A stretch of 64,000 bases of DNA, taken from positions 124,001-188,000 of the forward strand of contig NZ_JAMYDU010000006.1 in the NCBI RefSeq assembly GCF_024138395.1, given 5' to 3'. The notes beneath the pieces are model-generated. The model searched no databases. It saw only the letters and a list, made by a program, of their open reading frames with translations, and was not told the DNA's origin. How positions within the stretch are numbered: the stretch's first letter is position 1; each line of letters opens with the position of its first letter. This DNA is from Pseudomonas mandelii. GTDB taxonomy: Bacteria > Pseudomonadota > Gammaproteobacteria > Pseudomonadales > Pseudomonadaceae. Made by a program: the position numbers and the translations under genes. Shown here piece by piece: positions 1 through 7,063 of the stretch.

Positions 1-1
1 C

Positions 2-418
2 ACCGGCTTCAACTATTCATTGTTCGGTGGCGCCGACAACGACCGGCTGATTCTGAACCTCATCAGTGAGTCAGGCGGCAGCGCCCAGAGCTCTGGAGGT
101 TTCGCCAATGGCGGCGAGGGTGACGACATGTACGTGGTCAACACCAAGGGATTGGTGACCATTCAGGACAATGGCACGAGCCTGAACGACACGCTTGTAT
201 TGACCTTGATCGATAATATCGCCCAATTGAATGTCACGCGTGTCGGCAATGACGCCTATCTCCGCGGCTCGGGCGATAGCTGGGCAGAAACGCCCGATAG
301 CGGTGTGAAGCTCAAGGACTGGTATGCCGGTTTCAACACGCTCGAACATATCCAGACCGCTGACGGCCAAATCATGAACTTGCCCACCAGCGGTGATGCC
401 TTCGCCATGTTTGGTTGA
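2..418 (+). CDS. RTX-type calcium-binding protein, C-terminal fragment
   Basis: The open frame enters from the window edge, so the start is missing and only about 138 C-terminal residues are visible. The stretch GGEGDDMYVV followed by a short beta-prone segment matches the glycine/aspartate nonapeptide (GGxGxDxxx) of haemolysin-type calcium-binding repeats, which bind Ca2+ in secreted type I substrates. The motif LNVTRVGNDAYLR and the tail around LKDWYAGFNTLEHIQTADG are typical of the end of large RTX proteins. The enzymatic or adhesive part lies upstream and cannot be judged. Two hairpins follow the stop, so it is probably transcribed separately from the glycosylation genes. It may be an exported adhesin or enzyme; the function is open. 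Confidence 0.75.
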   Translation, partial: TGFNYSLFGGADNDRLILNLISESGGSAQSSGGFANGGEGDDMYVVNTKGLVTIQDNGTSLNDTLVLTLIDNIAQLNVTRVGNDAYLRGSGDSWAETPDSGVKLKDWYAGFNTLEHIQTADGQIMNLPTSGDAFAMFG

Positions 419-432
419 TGCTGTGGATCTGA

Positions 433-461
433 TGCCAGCAACCCCAACAGAGTTGCTGGCA
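433..461 (+). terminator. hairpin after RTX gene
   Basis: A perfect 10-bp stem (TGCCAGCAAC / GTTGCTGGCA) with a 9-nt loop begins 14 bases after the stop codon. No T-run follows directly, so alone it is a weak intrinsic terminator. It is followed 15 bases later by a second hairpin with a T-run. Confidence 0.5.
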
Positions 462-476
462 TGGCACCGCTGCTTT

Positions 477-519
477 GGGGATGAATCCTGATCCACATGA
501 TCCGGGTTCATCCCCTTTT
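477..519 (+). terminator. rho-independent terminator
   Basis: GGGGATGAA pairs with TTCATCCCC (9 bp, extended inward by CC/GG) and TTTT follows directly. This is a good intrinsic terminator separating the RTX gene from the glycosylation operon. The rest of the 306-base gap (419-724) holds only the hairpin before it and the candidate sigma-54 site after it; I see no gene in it. Confidence 0.65.
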
Positions 520-568
520 CATATCTGCTTTGTACTCGTTCAGCCGTCCCATACCGGTCTCATGGAGC

Positions 569-584
569 TGGCGCGTTTCCTGCA
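569..584 (+). promoter_or_regulatory. candidate sigma-54 promoter of the glycosylation operon
   Basis: TGGCGCG-N4-CTGCA has the invariant GG and GC exactly 10 nt apart (GG at 570-571, GC at 582-583), one base off consensus in each half (TGGCACG and TTGCA). It lies about 140 bp before the rfbF start. The same spacing appears upstream of five flagellar operons in this window, so RpoN with a flagellar activator such as FleQ is an attractive inference. No enhancer site was identified. Confidence 0.5.
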
Positions 585-724
585 AGCCCCCCTCATATCG
601 CCATAAAACGAGCACTTGCGGTCATTCCCCAGGCGCCCGATACACGGCAAAAGGTTTTAGCCAGAAGGCCCGCAGGAGCTTGATACAGCTTGGCTGAGCC
701 CTGTGAAGAACAAGAGGGGAGACG

Positions 725-1498
725 ATGAAGGCAGTTATTTTGGCGGGTGGCCTGGGCACGCGCATCAGCGAGGAGTCGCACCTCAAACCCAAGCCGATGA
801 TCGAGATCGGCGGCAAGCCAATTCTCTGGCACATCATGAAGCAGTACTCCGCTCACGGGATTCATGACTTCGTGATTTGCCTGGGCTACAAGGGCTACGC
901 GATCAAAGACTTCTTCGCCAACTACTTCCTGCACACCTCTGACGTCACTTTCGACATGTGCAACAACCGCATGGACGTTCACCAGAACTACAGCGAACCA
1001 TGGCGCGTCACGCTGGTCGATACCGGCGATGACACCATGACCGGAGGCCGCTTGCGTCGCGCTGCCCGTTACCTGGATGGCGAGCAGGCGTTCTGCTTTA
1101 CCTATGGCGACGGTGTTTCGGACCTCAATATCGGTGCCCTTGTGGACTTTCACCTGGCCCACGGCAAGCTCGCTACCGTGACGGCGGTGCAGCCGCCGGG
1201 ACGTTATGGCGCGCTGGAACGTGATGGTGACAAGGTATTGGGTTTCACAGAAAAACCCCGCGGCGATGGCGGCTGGATCAACGGCGGCTTCTTCGTATTG
1301 TCGCCCAAGGTCTTGCCCTACATCGCGGACGATCAAACCTCTTGGGAAGCCGAACCTCTGGCGGCGTTGGCCACAGATGATCAGTTGCAGGCTTTCCAGC
1401 ATGACGGTTTCTGGCATCCGATGGACACCCTGCGTGACAAGAACCACCTCGAAGCGTTGTGGCTGAGCGGGGAGGCCCCATGGAAGCAATGGGACTGA
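725..1498 (+). CDS. rfbF: glucose-1-phosphate cytidylyltransferase
   Basis: The 257-residue protein matches the usual length of RfbF, which joins glucose-1-phosphate and CTP to give CDP-glucose, the first step toward CDP-linked 6-deoxy sugars. It opens with the nucleotidyltransferase signature [19 protein letters not shown] followed by [18 protein letters not shown], and has GDGVSDLN for metal/nucleotide binding and [10 protein letters not shown] later on. The start is set by the strong ribosome site GGGGAGA just upstream. It is the first gene of a run of overlapping genes and its 3' end overlaps rfbG by 19 bases. The cytidylyl rather than thymidylyl call rests on overall similarity to RfbF and on the adjacent rfbG. 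Confidence 0.92.
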   Translation: MKAVILAGGLGTRISEESHLKPKPMIEIGGKPILWHIMKQYSAHGIHDFVICLGYKGYAIKDFFANYFLHTSDVTFDMCNNRMDVHQNYSEPWRVTLVDTGDDTMTGGRLRRAARYLDGEQAFCFTYGDGVSDLNIGALVDFHLAHGKLATVTAVQPPGRYGALERDGDKVLGFTEKPRGDGGWINGGFFVLSPKVLPYIADDQTSWEAEPLAALATDDQLQAFQHDGFWHPMDTLRDKNHLEALWLSGEAPWKQWD

Positions 1499-2562
1499 GC
1501 CCGGAATTCTGGCGCGGCAAACGGGTTCTGCTCACCGGCCATACCGGTTTCAAGGGCAGCTGGCTGACGTTGTGGTTGCAAAGCCTCGGTGCCGAGGTCA
1601 GCGGGTTTTCGCTCGATCCGTCGACCAAACCGAGCCTGTTCGAGCTGGCCCGGGTGCGCGAGGGCATCAACGATCAGCGCGGTGACCTGCGTGATCTCGG
1701 TGCCTTGTTGGAATTGATCGCTGAAACCCAGCCGGAAATCGTCCTGCACCTGGCGGCTCAGCCGCTGGTGCGCGAAGGTTATCGCGATCCGCTCGGCACC
1801 TATTCCAGCAACGTCATGGGCACCCTCAACCTGCTCGAAGCGATCCGTCAGGTCGGCGGCGTGCGCGCCTGCGTGCTGGTGACCACCGACAAAGTCTATG
1901 CCAACAAGGAATGGCTGTGGCCATACCGCGAAGACGAAGCCCTCGGCGGTCACGACCCTTACAGCAGCAGCAAGGCTTGCTGCGAATTGCTGGCGCAGTC
2001 TTACGCCGCGTCGTTTTTCCCGGCGGACAAGTACGCCGAACACGGTCTGGCGCTGGCCACCGCACGCGCCGGTAACGTGCTGGGCGGCGGGGACTTCGCG
2101 CCTGAACGGCTGATCCCTGATGTACTCAAGGCCTGGTCGGCGGATGAGCCGGTGACCCTGCGCTACCCGCAAGCTGTGCGCCCGTGGCAACACGCACTGG
2201 AACCGTTGGCGGGGTATCTGCAACTGGCCGCCGGACTCTACGAGCAAGGCCCGGAGTTTGCCGGCGCGTGGAACTTCGGCCCGAGCGAAGCGGACATGTG
2301 CAGCGTCGGCGAAGTGGTCGAACTGCTCGCCAGCCGCTGGCCGCAAGCACGCGGCTTGCGCATCGAACCGAGCGATTTGCATGAGGCCGGCCTGTTGCGC
2401 CTGGACAGCAGTCGCGCTCGTCAACTGTTGGCCTGGCAACCGCGCTGGTCGTTGCAGCAGTGCCTGACCCAGACCCTCGATTGGCACCTGGCGTGGCAGA
2501 ACGGCGATGACATGCGTGAAGTTACCCTGGGCCAGTTGAACCTGTACCGAGGCGCGCTGTGA
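1480..2562 (+). CDS. rfbG: CDP-glucose 4,6-dehydratase
   Basis: This is a short-chain dehydrogenase/reductase of 360 residues that converts CDP-glucose to CDP-4-keto-6-deoxyglucose with bound NAD. It shows [17 protein letters not shown], the RfbG form of the Rossmann glycine motif, then [24 protein letters not shown] and [11 protein letters not shown] (the catalytic YxxxK). I chose ATG 1480 because GGGGAGG sits 5-6 bases upstream inside rfbF and because the protein then begins [20 protein letters not shown]; a longer frame from 1459 lacks a ribosome site. It overlaps rfbF by 19 bases and the next gene by 4. No rfbH-type 3-dehydrase is present, so the product is probably not a 3,6-dideoxyhexose. 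Confidence 0.92.
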   Translation: MEAMGLSPEFWRGKRVLLTGHTGFKGSWLTLWLQSLGAEVSGFSLDPSTKPSLFELARVREGINDQRGDLRDLGALLELIAETQPEIVLHLAAQPLVREGYRDPLGTYSSNVMGTLNLLEAIRQVGGVRACVLVTTDKVYANKEWLWPYREDEALGGHDPYSSSKACCELLAQSYAASFFPADKYAEHGLALATARAGNVLGGGDFAPERLIPDVLKAWSADEPVTLRYPQAVRPWQHALEPLAGYLQLAAGLYEQGPEFAGAWNFGPSEADMCSVGEVVELLASRWPQARGLRIEPSDLHEAGLLRLDSSRARQLLAWQPRWSLQQCLTQTLDWHLAWQNGDDMREVTLGQLNLYRGAL

Positions 2563-3119
2563 GTGAATTTCTGTTGAAAGCTTTGCCACTGGCTGGTCTG
2601 TTCAGCGTGCAGCACAAACGCTTTGAAGATGATCGCGGGCACTTCGCGCGGCTGTTCTGCGAAGGCAGCCTGAGCGCCTTCGGCCAGCCGTTTCATATCC
2701 GCCAGATCAACCATTCCTGCACCCGTGAGCGGGGGAGTGTGCGCGGTCTGCATTATCAGAACGCGAGCGCGCCGGAGGCCAAGTTAATCACTTGCCTGCG
2801 CGGTGAAGTCTGGGATGTGGCGGTGGACTTGCGCCCGGATTCGGAGACCTTTCTGCACTGGCACGCCGAGCACTTGAAGGCCGGGGATGGCCGTAGCCTG
2901 CTGATTCCGGCCGGGTTCGCCCACGGCTTCCAGACTCTCACCGACGATACTGAATTGCTCTACCTGCACAGCGCCGATTACACGCCTGCGCACGAAGGCG
3001 GTTTGAACGTGAACGATCCACGGCTGGCCCTCGCCTGGCCGTTGCCTGTCAATAATCTGTCGGCGCGGGATTCCAGCCATCCCTTGCTCGATGAACACTT
3101 TGCTGGAGTGCGTCTATGA
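2559..3119 (+). CDS. RmlC-like NDP-4-keto-6-deoxyhexose epimerase
   Basis: The 186-residue cupin-fold protein belongs to the dTDP-4-dehydrorhamnose 3,5-epimerase family. Visible motifs are FEDDRGHFARLF, SVRGLHYQ (His65, the usual catalytic base), VWDVAVDLR, PAGFAHGFQTL and LYLHSADYTPAHEGG with the conserved tyrosines. In this setting the substrate is more likely CDP-4-keto-6-deoxyglucose than the dTDP sugar; that is inference from the rfbF and rfbG neighbours. It could epimerise at C3, C5 or both. GTG 2559 overlaps the rfbG stop by 4 bases and the 3' end overlaps the next gene by 4, so translation is probably coupled. Confidence 0.85.
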   Translation: MSEFLLKALPLAGLFSVQHKRFEDDRGHFARLFCEGSLSAFGQPFHIRQINHSCTRERGSVRGLHYQNASAPEAKLITCLRGEVWDVAVDLRPDSETFLHWHAEHLKAGDGRSLLIPAGFAHGFQTLTDDTELLYLHSADYTPAHEGGLNVNDPRLALAWPLPVNNLSARDSSHPLLDEHFAGVRL

Positions 3120-4342
3120 ACTGCCGTGGGTGCGCTGCACCGCTGAGCCTGCCGCTGATCGATCTCGGCACCTCGCCGCCATCCAACGCCTACGTGCGCG
3201 CCGATCAACTGGAACAAGCCGAGCATTGGGTGCCGCTGAAGGTTGCAGTGTGTCAGCAATGCTGGCTGGTGCAGACCGAGGATTACACCAGCGCCGACAG
3301 CTTGTTCGACGCCGAGTACGCCTACTTCAGTTCGTTCTCCAGCACCTGGCTGGCCCATGCCGAGCGCTATGTCGCCGAGATGGTCGAGCGCTTCGACCTG
3401 ACCGCCGACAGCCGTGTGGTGGAAATCGCGGCCAATGACGGTTACCTGTTGCAGTACGTGGCCGGGCGCGGCATCCCATGCCTGGGTGTTGAACCGACCC
3501 GCAGCACCGCGCAAGCGGCTCGGGAAAAAGGCCTGGAGATTCGCGAACTGTTCTTCGGTCGTGATACCGCTGCGCAGCTGAACAGCGAAGGCTGGGGCGC
3601 TGACCTGATGGCCGCCAACAACGTGTTGGCCCACGTGCCGGACATCAATGATTTCCTCGGCGGTTTTGCAGCGTTGCTCAAGCCGACGGGTGTGGCGACG
3701 TTCGAGTTTCCGCAACTGCTGACGCTGATGGCTGGCCAGCAGTTCGACACGCTGTATCACGAGCACTATTCCTATCTGTCGCTGACCGCGGTGCAGACCT
3801 TGTGTGCGCGCAATGGCCTGGAAGTGTTTGACGTCAGCCAGTTGTCGACTCATGGCGGATCACTGCGGGTATTCGTCCAGCGTGTCGATGGCATTCGTCG
3901 CGAAGTGCAGCCAGCGGTTGCTCAGCAACTGCAAGCCGAGTTCGCCGCTGGAGTGAAAACCGCCGAGTACTACGCGACCCTCGCGCCGGCCGCCGAACGT
4001 ATCAAGCACGAACTGCTGCGTTTCCTGCTGCAGGCCAAGGCCGATGGCAAGCGCGTAGTCGGCTATGGCGCCGCGGCCAAGGGCAACACCTTGCTCAACT
4101 ACGCCGGGGTCAAACCGGACCTGCTGGCCTGGGTTGCCGACGCCAATCCGCACAAGCAGGGCAAGTACTTGCCGGGCAGTCGCATTCCGATTGTTTCGCC
4201 TGCACAGATCGATCTGGAAAAGCCGGATTACATCCTGGTCCTGCCGTGGAACCTGCTGCACGAAGTCAGTCAACAACTGGCCCAGGTGCGCAAGTGGGAC
4301 GGCCGATTCGTCATCGCCGTGCCTGAGTTGACCGTACTGTGA
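3116..4342 (+). CDS. sugar C-methyltransferase, TylC3/KijD1-like
   Basis: This 408-residue protein has the three-part layout of NDP-hexose C-methyltransferases. An N-terminal zinc site is formed by C3, C6, C46 and C49 (MNCRGC and VCQQC). The SAM-binding motif VVEIAANDGYLLQYV lies near residues 101-115, with the DTLYHEHYSYLS active-site stretch near 210. The C-terminal Rossmann-like domain contains VVGYGAAAKGNTLLNYAGV near 314. Family members such as TylC3 and KijD1 add a methyl group to C3 of 4-keto sugars to give branched sugars. Position between the epimerase and the dehydrogenase suggests action on CDP-4-keto-6-deoxyhexose. The exact carbon cannot be read from sequence. It overlaps both neighbours by 4 bases. 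Confidence 0.87.
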   Translation: MNCRGCAAPLSLPLIDLGTSPPSNAYVRADQLEQAEHWVPLKVAVCQQCWLVQTEDYTSADSLFDAEYAYFSSFSSTWLAHAERYVAEMVERFDLTADSRVVEIAANDGYLLQYVAGRGIPCLGVEPTRSTAQAAREKGLEIRELFFGRDTAAQLNSEGWGADLMAANNVLAHVPDINDFLGGFAALLKPTGVATFEFPQLLTLMAGQQFDTLYHEHYSYLSLTAVQTLCARNGLEVFDVSQLSTHGGSLRVFVQRVDGIRREVQPAVAQQLQAEFAAGVKTAEYYATLAPAAERIKHELLRFLLQAKADGKRVVGYGAAAKGNTLLNYAGVKPDLLAWVADANPHKQGKYLPGSRIPIVSPAQIDLEKPDYILVLPWNLLHEVSQQLAQVRKWDGRFVIAVPELTVL

Positions 4343-5196
4343 AGGTCTTGGTCACCGGGGCGACCGGGTTCGTCGGCCGGAATCTGGTCGAGGTGTTGCT
4401 CGCCCGTGGCTGCCAGGTTCGGGCCGTGGCGCGCAACGCCGAGACCGCCGCGAACTTGCCGTGGATCAATGCAGTGGAATTCGTTGCGGCAGATATTCAC
4501 GCCGCCGACCTTGATATCGCCGCGCTGACCGATGGCATCGATGCCTTGGCGCATCTGGCATGGCCAGGCTTGCCGAACTATCAGGCGCTGTTCCATTTCG
4601 AGCATAACTTGACGGCCGATTACCGGTTCATCAAGGGCGCGGTCGAGGCGGGCGTGTCGCAGGTGTTGGTCACCGGGACCTGTTTCGAATACGGCCTGCA
4701 AAGTGGGCCGCTCAGCGAGCAGACCGCGCCGCAGCCGAGCAATCCTTACGGGCTGGCAAAAAACACGCTGCGGCTGTTCCTCGAAAATCTGCAGCGTGTT
4801 CAACCGTTCACCCTGCAATGGGCGCGTCTGTTTTACCTGCATGGCGAGGGGCAAAACCCGAACAGTTTGCTGGCGGCGCTGGATCGGGCGATCGATGCCG
4901 GTGACGACAGCTTCAACATGTCGGCCGGCGAACAGTTGCGCGATTACCTGGCGATCGACACCGCCGCTGGTTACCTTGCGGCGATCCTGCAACAGCGCGA
5001 ATTCGATGGCGTGATCAATTGCTCCAGCGGCCAGCCGATTTCGGTCCGGGCGCTGGTCGAGCAGCGGTTGCGCGAACGTGGCGCATCGATCCGTTTGAAC
5101 CTCGGTCACTATCCATACCCGACCCACGAGCCGATGGCGTTCTGGGGCGTGGCGGACCGCTTGCAACAGCTACTGGGAGCAGAGCATGAGGCATGA
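4339..5196 (+). CDS. NAD-dependent epimerase/dehydratase family, probable 4-ketoreductase
   Basis: This extended short-chain dehydrogenase of 285 residues has VLVTGATGFVGRN at its N-terminus, GTCFEYG in the middle and NPYGLAKNTLR carrying the catalytic YxxxK. Proteins of this type after a 4,6-dehydratase and a C-methyltransferase usually reduce the 4-keto group to finish the nucleotide sugar; that role is inferred. The GTG start at 4339 overlaps the previous stop by 4 bases and begins directly with MKVLVTGATG, as expected. The 3' end overlaps the next gene by 11 bases. It could instead be an epimerase. Confidence 0.82.
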   Translation: MKVLVTGATGFVGRNLVEVLLARGCQVRAVARNAETAANLPWINAVEFVAADIHAADLDIAALTDGIDALAHLAWPGLPNYQALFHFEHNLTADYRFIKGAVEAGVSQVLVTGTCFEYGLQSGPLSEQTAPQPSNPYGLAKNTLRLFLENLQRVQPFTLQWARLFYLHGEGQNPNSLLAALDRAIDAGDDSFNMSAGEQLRDYLAIDTAAGYLAAILQQREFDGVINCSSGQPISVRALVEQRLRERGASIRLNLGHYPYPTHEPMAFWGVADRLQQLLGAEHEA

Positions 5197-6256
5197 GTTG
5201 TATCGGGTCGCCGACCTGCCGGTGTTGCAGAATCGTACCTTTGCCGATGCGCAATCAGCGAAAGCTTCGGCCTGCGCCGACATGGTGTTGGTGCAAGATG
5301 AGACGAGCGGGCTGATCTTCAATCAGGCCTTCGACGCCGACAAGCTCAGCTACGACGCCGACTATCAGAACGAACAGGCGCATTCCGGCCAGTTCCAGAA
5401 GCACCTGAGCGATGTCGAAGGGATCATTGCCCGCCACTTCAAGGGTCAGGAGCTGATCGAAGTCGGCTGCGGCAAAGGCTACTTTCTTGAGCTGCTAAAA
5501 GGTCTGGGCTACGCCATCACCGGCATCGACCCGGCTTACGAAGGCAACAACGCCGATGTGATCAAGGCACCGTTCACCCGCGGGCTCGGTCTGGCGGCGG
5601 ATGCCATCGTATTGCGCCATGTGCTGGAGCATATTCAGGATCCGTTGAGCTTCCTGGCGGTCATCGCCGAAGCCAATCAGGGCGGACAGATCTACATCGA
5701 AGTCCCGTGTTTCGACTGGATTCTCGAGCACCGCGCCTGGTTCGACCTGTTCTACGAGCACGTCAATTATTTCCGCCTCGATGACCTGCGCCGGATGTTC
5801 GGCACCGTGCACGAGGCCGGTCACCTGTTCGGTGGCCAATACCTGTACATCGTCGCCGACCTGTCGACGTTGCGCCTGACCCCGGAACAGCCGGTGCCGC
5901 GCCTGACGCTGCCCGAAGGTTTCACCGCCAGCCTCGACCGCGCCGTGCAGATCATTCAGGCCGCGCCCGAGCAAGGTTCGGTGATCTGGGGCGCCTCGTC
6001 CAAAGGCGTGATTTATTCGCTGTTCCTGCAACGAGCGGGCGTGGCGGTGGATCGCGTGGTGGATATCAACCCGGCCAAACAGGGCCGATATCTGCCCCTG
6101 AGCGGCGCGCGGGTGTCCTCGCCCCAAGAGGCCATGGACGCTCTGCCCGAAGGCGCCAACCTGTTTGTGATGAACTCCAATTACCTCGAAGAAATCAAGC
6201 GGATGACCGGTGGACGCTACGTCTATCACGTCGTCGATAGCGCTTCGTTCCAGTGA
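5186..6256 (+). CDS. class I SAM methyltransferase, C-methyltransferase-like, no zinc motif
   Basis: The 356-residue protein has the SAM motif LIEVGCGKGYFLELL near residues 91-105, an aromatic stretch LFYEHVNYFRLDDL that lines up with the YHEH site of the gene at 3116-4342, and a C-terminal domain with VIWGASSKGVIYSLFL and DINPAKQGRYLPLSG like the sugar C-methyltransferase C-terminal domain. It therefore looks like a divergent paralogue of that enzyme, but the N-terminus has none of the four zinc-binding cysteines. It may methylate a second position or act on a different substrate. It overlaps its upstream neighbour by 11 bases and the next gene by 4. Confidence 0.78.
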   Translation: MRHELYRVADLPVLQNRTFADAQSAKASACADMVLVQDETSGLIFNQAFDADKLSYDADYQNEQAHSGQFQKHLSDVEGIIARHFKGQELIEVGCGKGYFLELLKGLGYAITGIDPAYEGNNADVIKAPFTRGLGLAADAIVLRHVLEHIQDPLSFLAVIAEANQGGQIYIEVPCFDWILEHRAWFDLFYEHVNYFRLDDLRRMFGTVHEAGHLFGGQYLYIVADLSTLRLTPEQPVPRLTLPEGFTASLDRAVQIIQAAPEQGSVIWGASSKGVIYSLFLQRAGVAVDRVVDINPAKQGRYLPLSGARVSSPQEAMDALPEGANLFVMNSNYLEEIKRMTGGRYVYHVVDSASFQ

Positions 6257-7011
6257 CCATTGAGATTTTGAAAATGACCGACAACAGCATCAACAAAGCC
6301 TTCGAAGCCGAATGCCGGGAACAGATCGCCCAGCAAGGTGACGACCAGAAACTCACCGGCCTGGCCCAGGATTTCTTCAACGAATCGGCGAAGCACAAAT
6401 ACAGCTACCACTTCTCGTGGATGGGCCGTCCGATCATCCAGTTGCCCCAAGACATGATGGCGATGCAAGAGATCATCTGGCAGGTCAAGCCGGATCTGGT
6501 CATCGAGTGCGGCATCGCCCACGGCGGTTCGATCATCTACTACGCATCGTTGCTGGAGCTGCAAGGCCACGGCGAAGTACTGGGCATCGACCTCGACATT
6601 CGCCCGCACAACCGTGAAGCCATCGAAAGCCACCCGATGAGCAAGCGCATAAAGATGATCGAAGGTTCGAGCATCGACACTGCGATCGCCGCACAAGTGC
6701 GCGCCGCTGCCGAAGGCAAGAAAGTCATTCTGGTGCTGGACTCCAACCACACCCACGATCACGTGCTCGAAGAGCTGCGTCTGTATGCACCGCTGGTGTC
6801 GGTGGACAGCTACTGCGTGGTGATGGACACCGTGGTCGAAGACATGCCGGCCGACTTCTTCCCGGACCGCCCATGGGGCCCGGGTGACAACCCGAAAACT
6901 GCTGTGTGGAAATATCTGGAAGAAAACCGTGACTTCGAGATCGATCGTCAGTTGCAGAACAAGCTGCTGATCACTGTGGCACCGGACGGCTACCTGCGTC
7001 GGGTTCGTTAA
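6253..7011 (+). CDS. CmcI-like (cephalosporin hydroxylase family) probable sugar O-methyltransferase
   Basis: The 252-residue protein belongs to the family often labelled cephalosporin hydroxylase (CmcI; rhamnosyl O-methyltransferase group), whose members bind SAM and usually methylate hydroxyls. Visible features are YHFSWMGRPIIQLPQDMMA, VIECGIAHGGSIIYYASLL (SAM-binding loop), VLGIDLDIRPHNR, VILVLDSNHTHDHVLEEL (acidic metal-site region) and DRPWGPGDNPKTAV. In polysaccharide clusters these enzymes decorate deoxy sugars, so O-methylation of the flagellar glycan is a reasonable inference. Start is uncertain: GTG 6253 overlaps the previous stop by 4 bases, while ATG 6274 would give 245 residues. 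Neither has a clear ribosome site. Confidence 0.8.
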   Translation: MTIEILKMTDNSINKAFEAECREQIAQQGDDQKLTGLAQDFFNESAKHKYSYHFSWMGRPIIQLPQDMMAMQEIIWQVKPDLVIECGIAHGGSIIYYASLLELQGHGEVLGIDLDIRPHNREAIESHPMSKRIKMIEGSSIDTAIAAQVRAAAEGKKVILVLDSNHTHDHVLEELRLYAPLVSVDSYCVVMDTVVEDMPADFFPDRPWGPGDNPKTAVWKYLEENRDFEIDRQLQNKLLITVAPDGYLRRVR

Positions 7012-7063
7012 TAAAAAAACAGTTTCAGGTACTTGGCGATCGGCCGGTTGTGGGGATAGGAAA

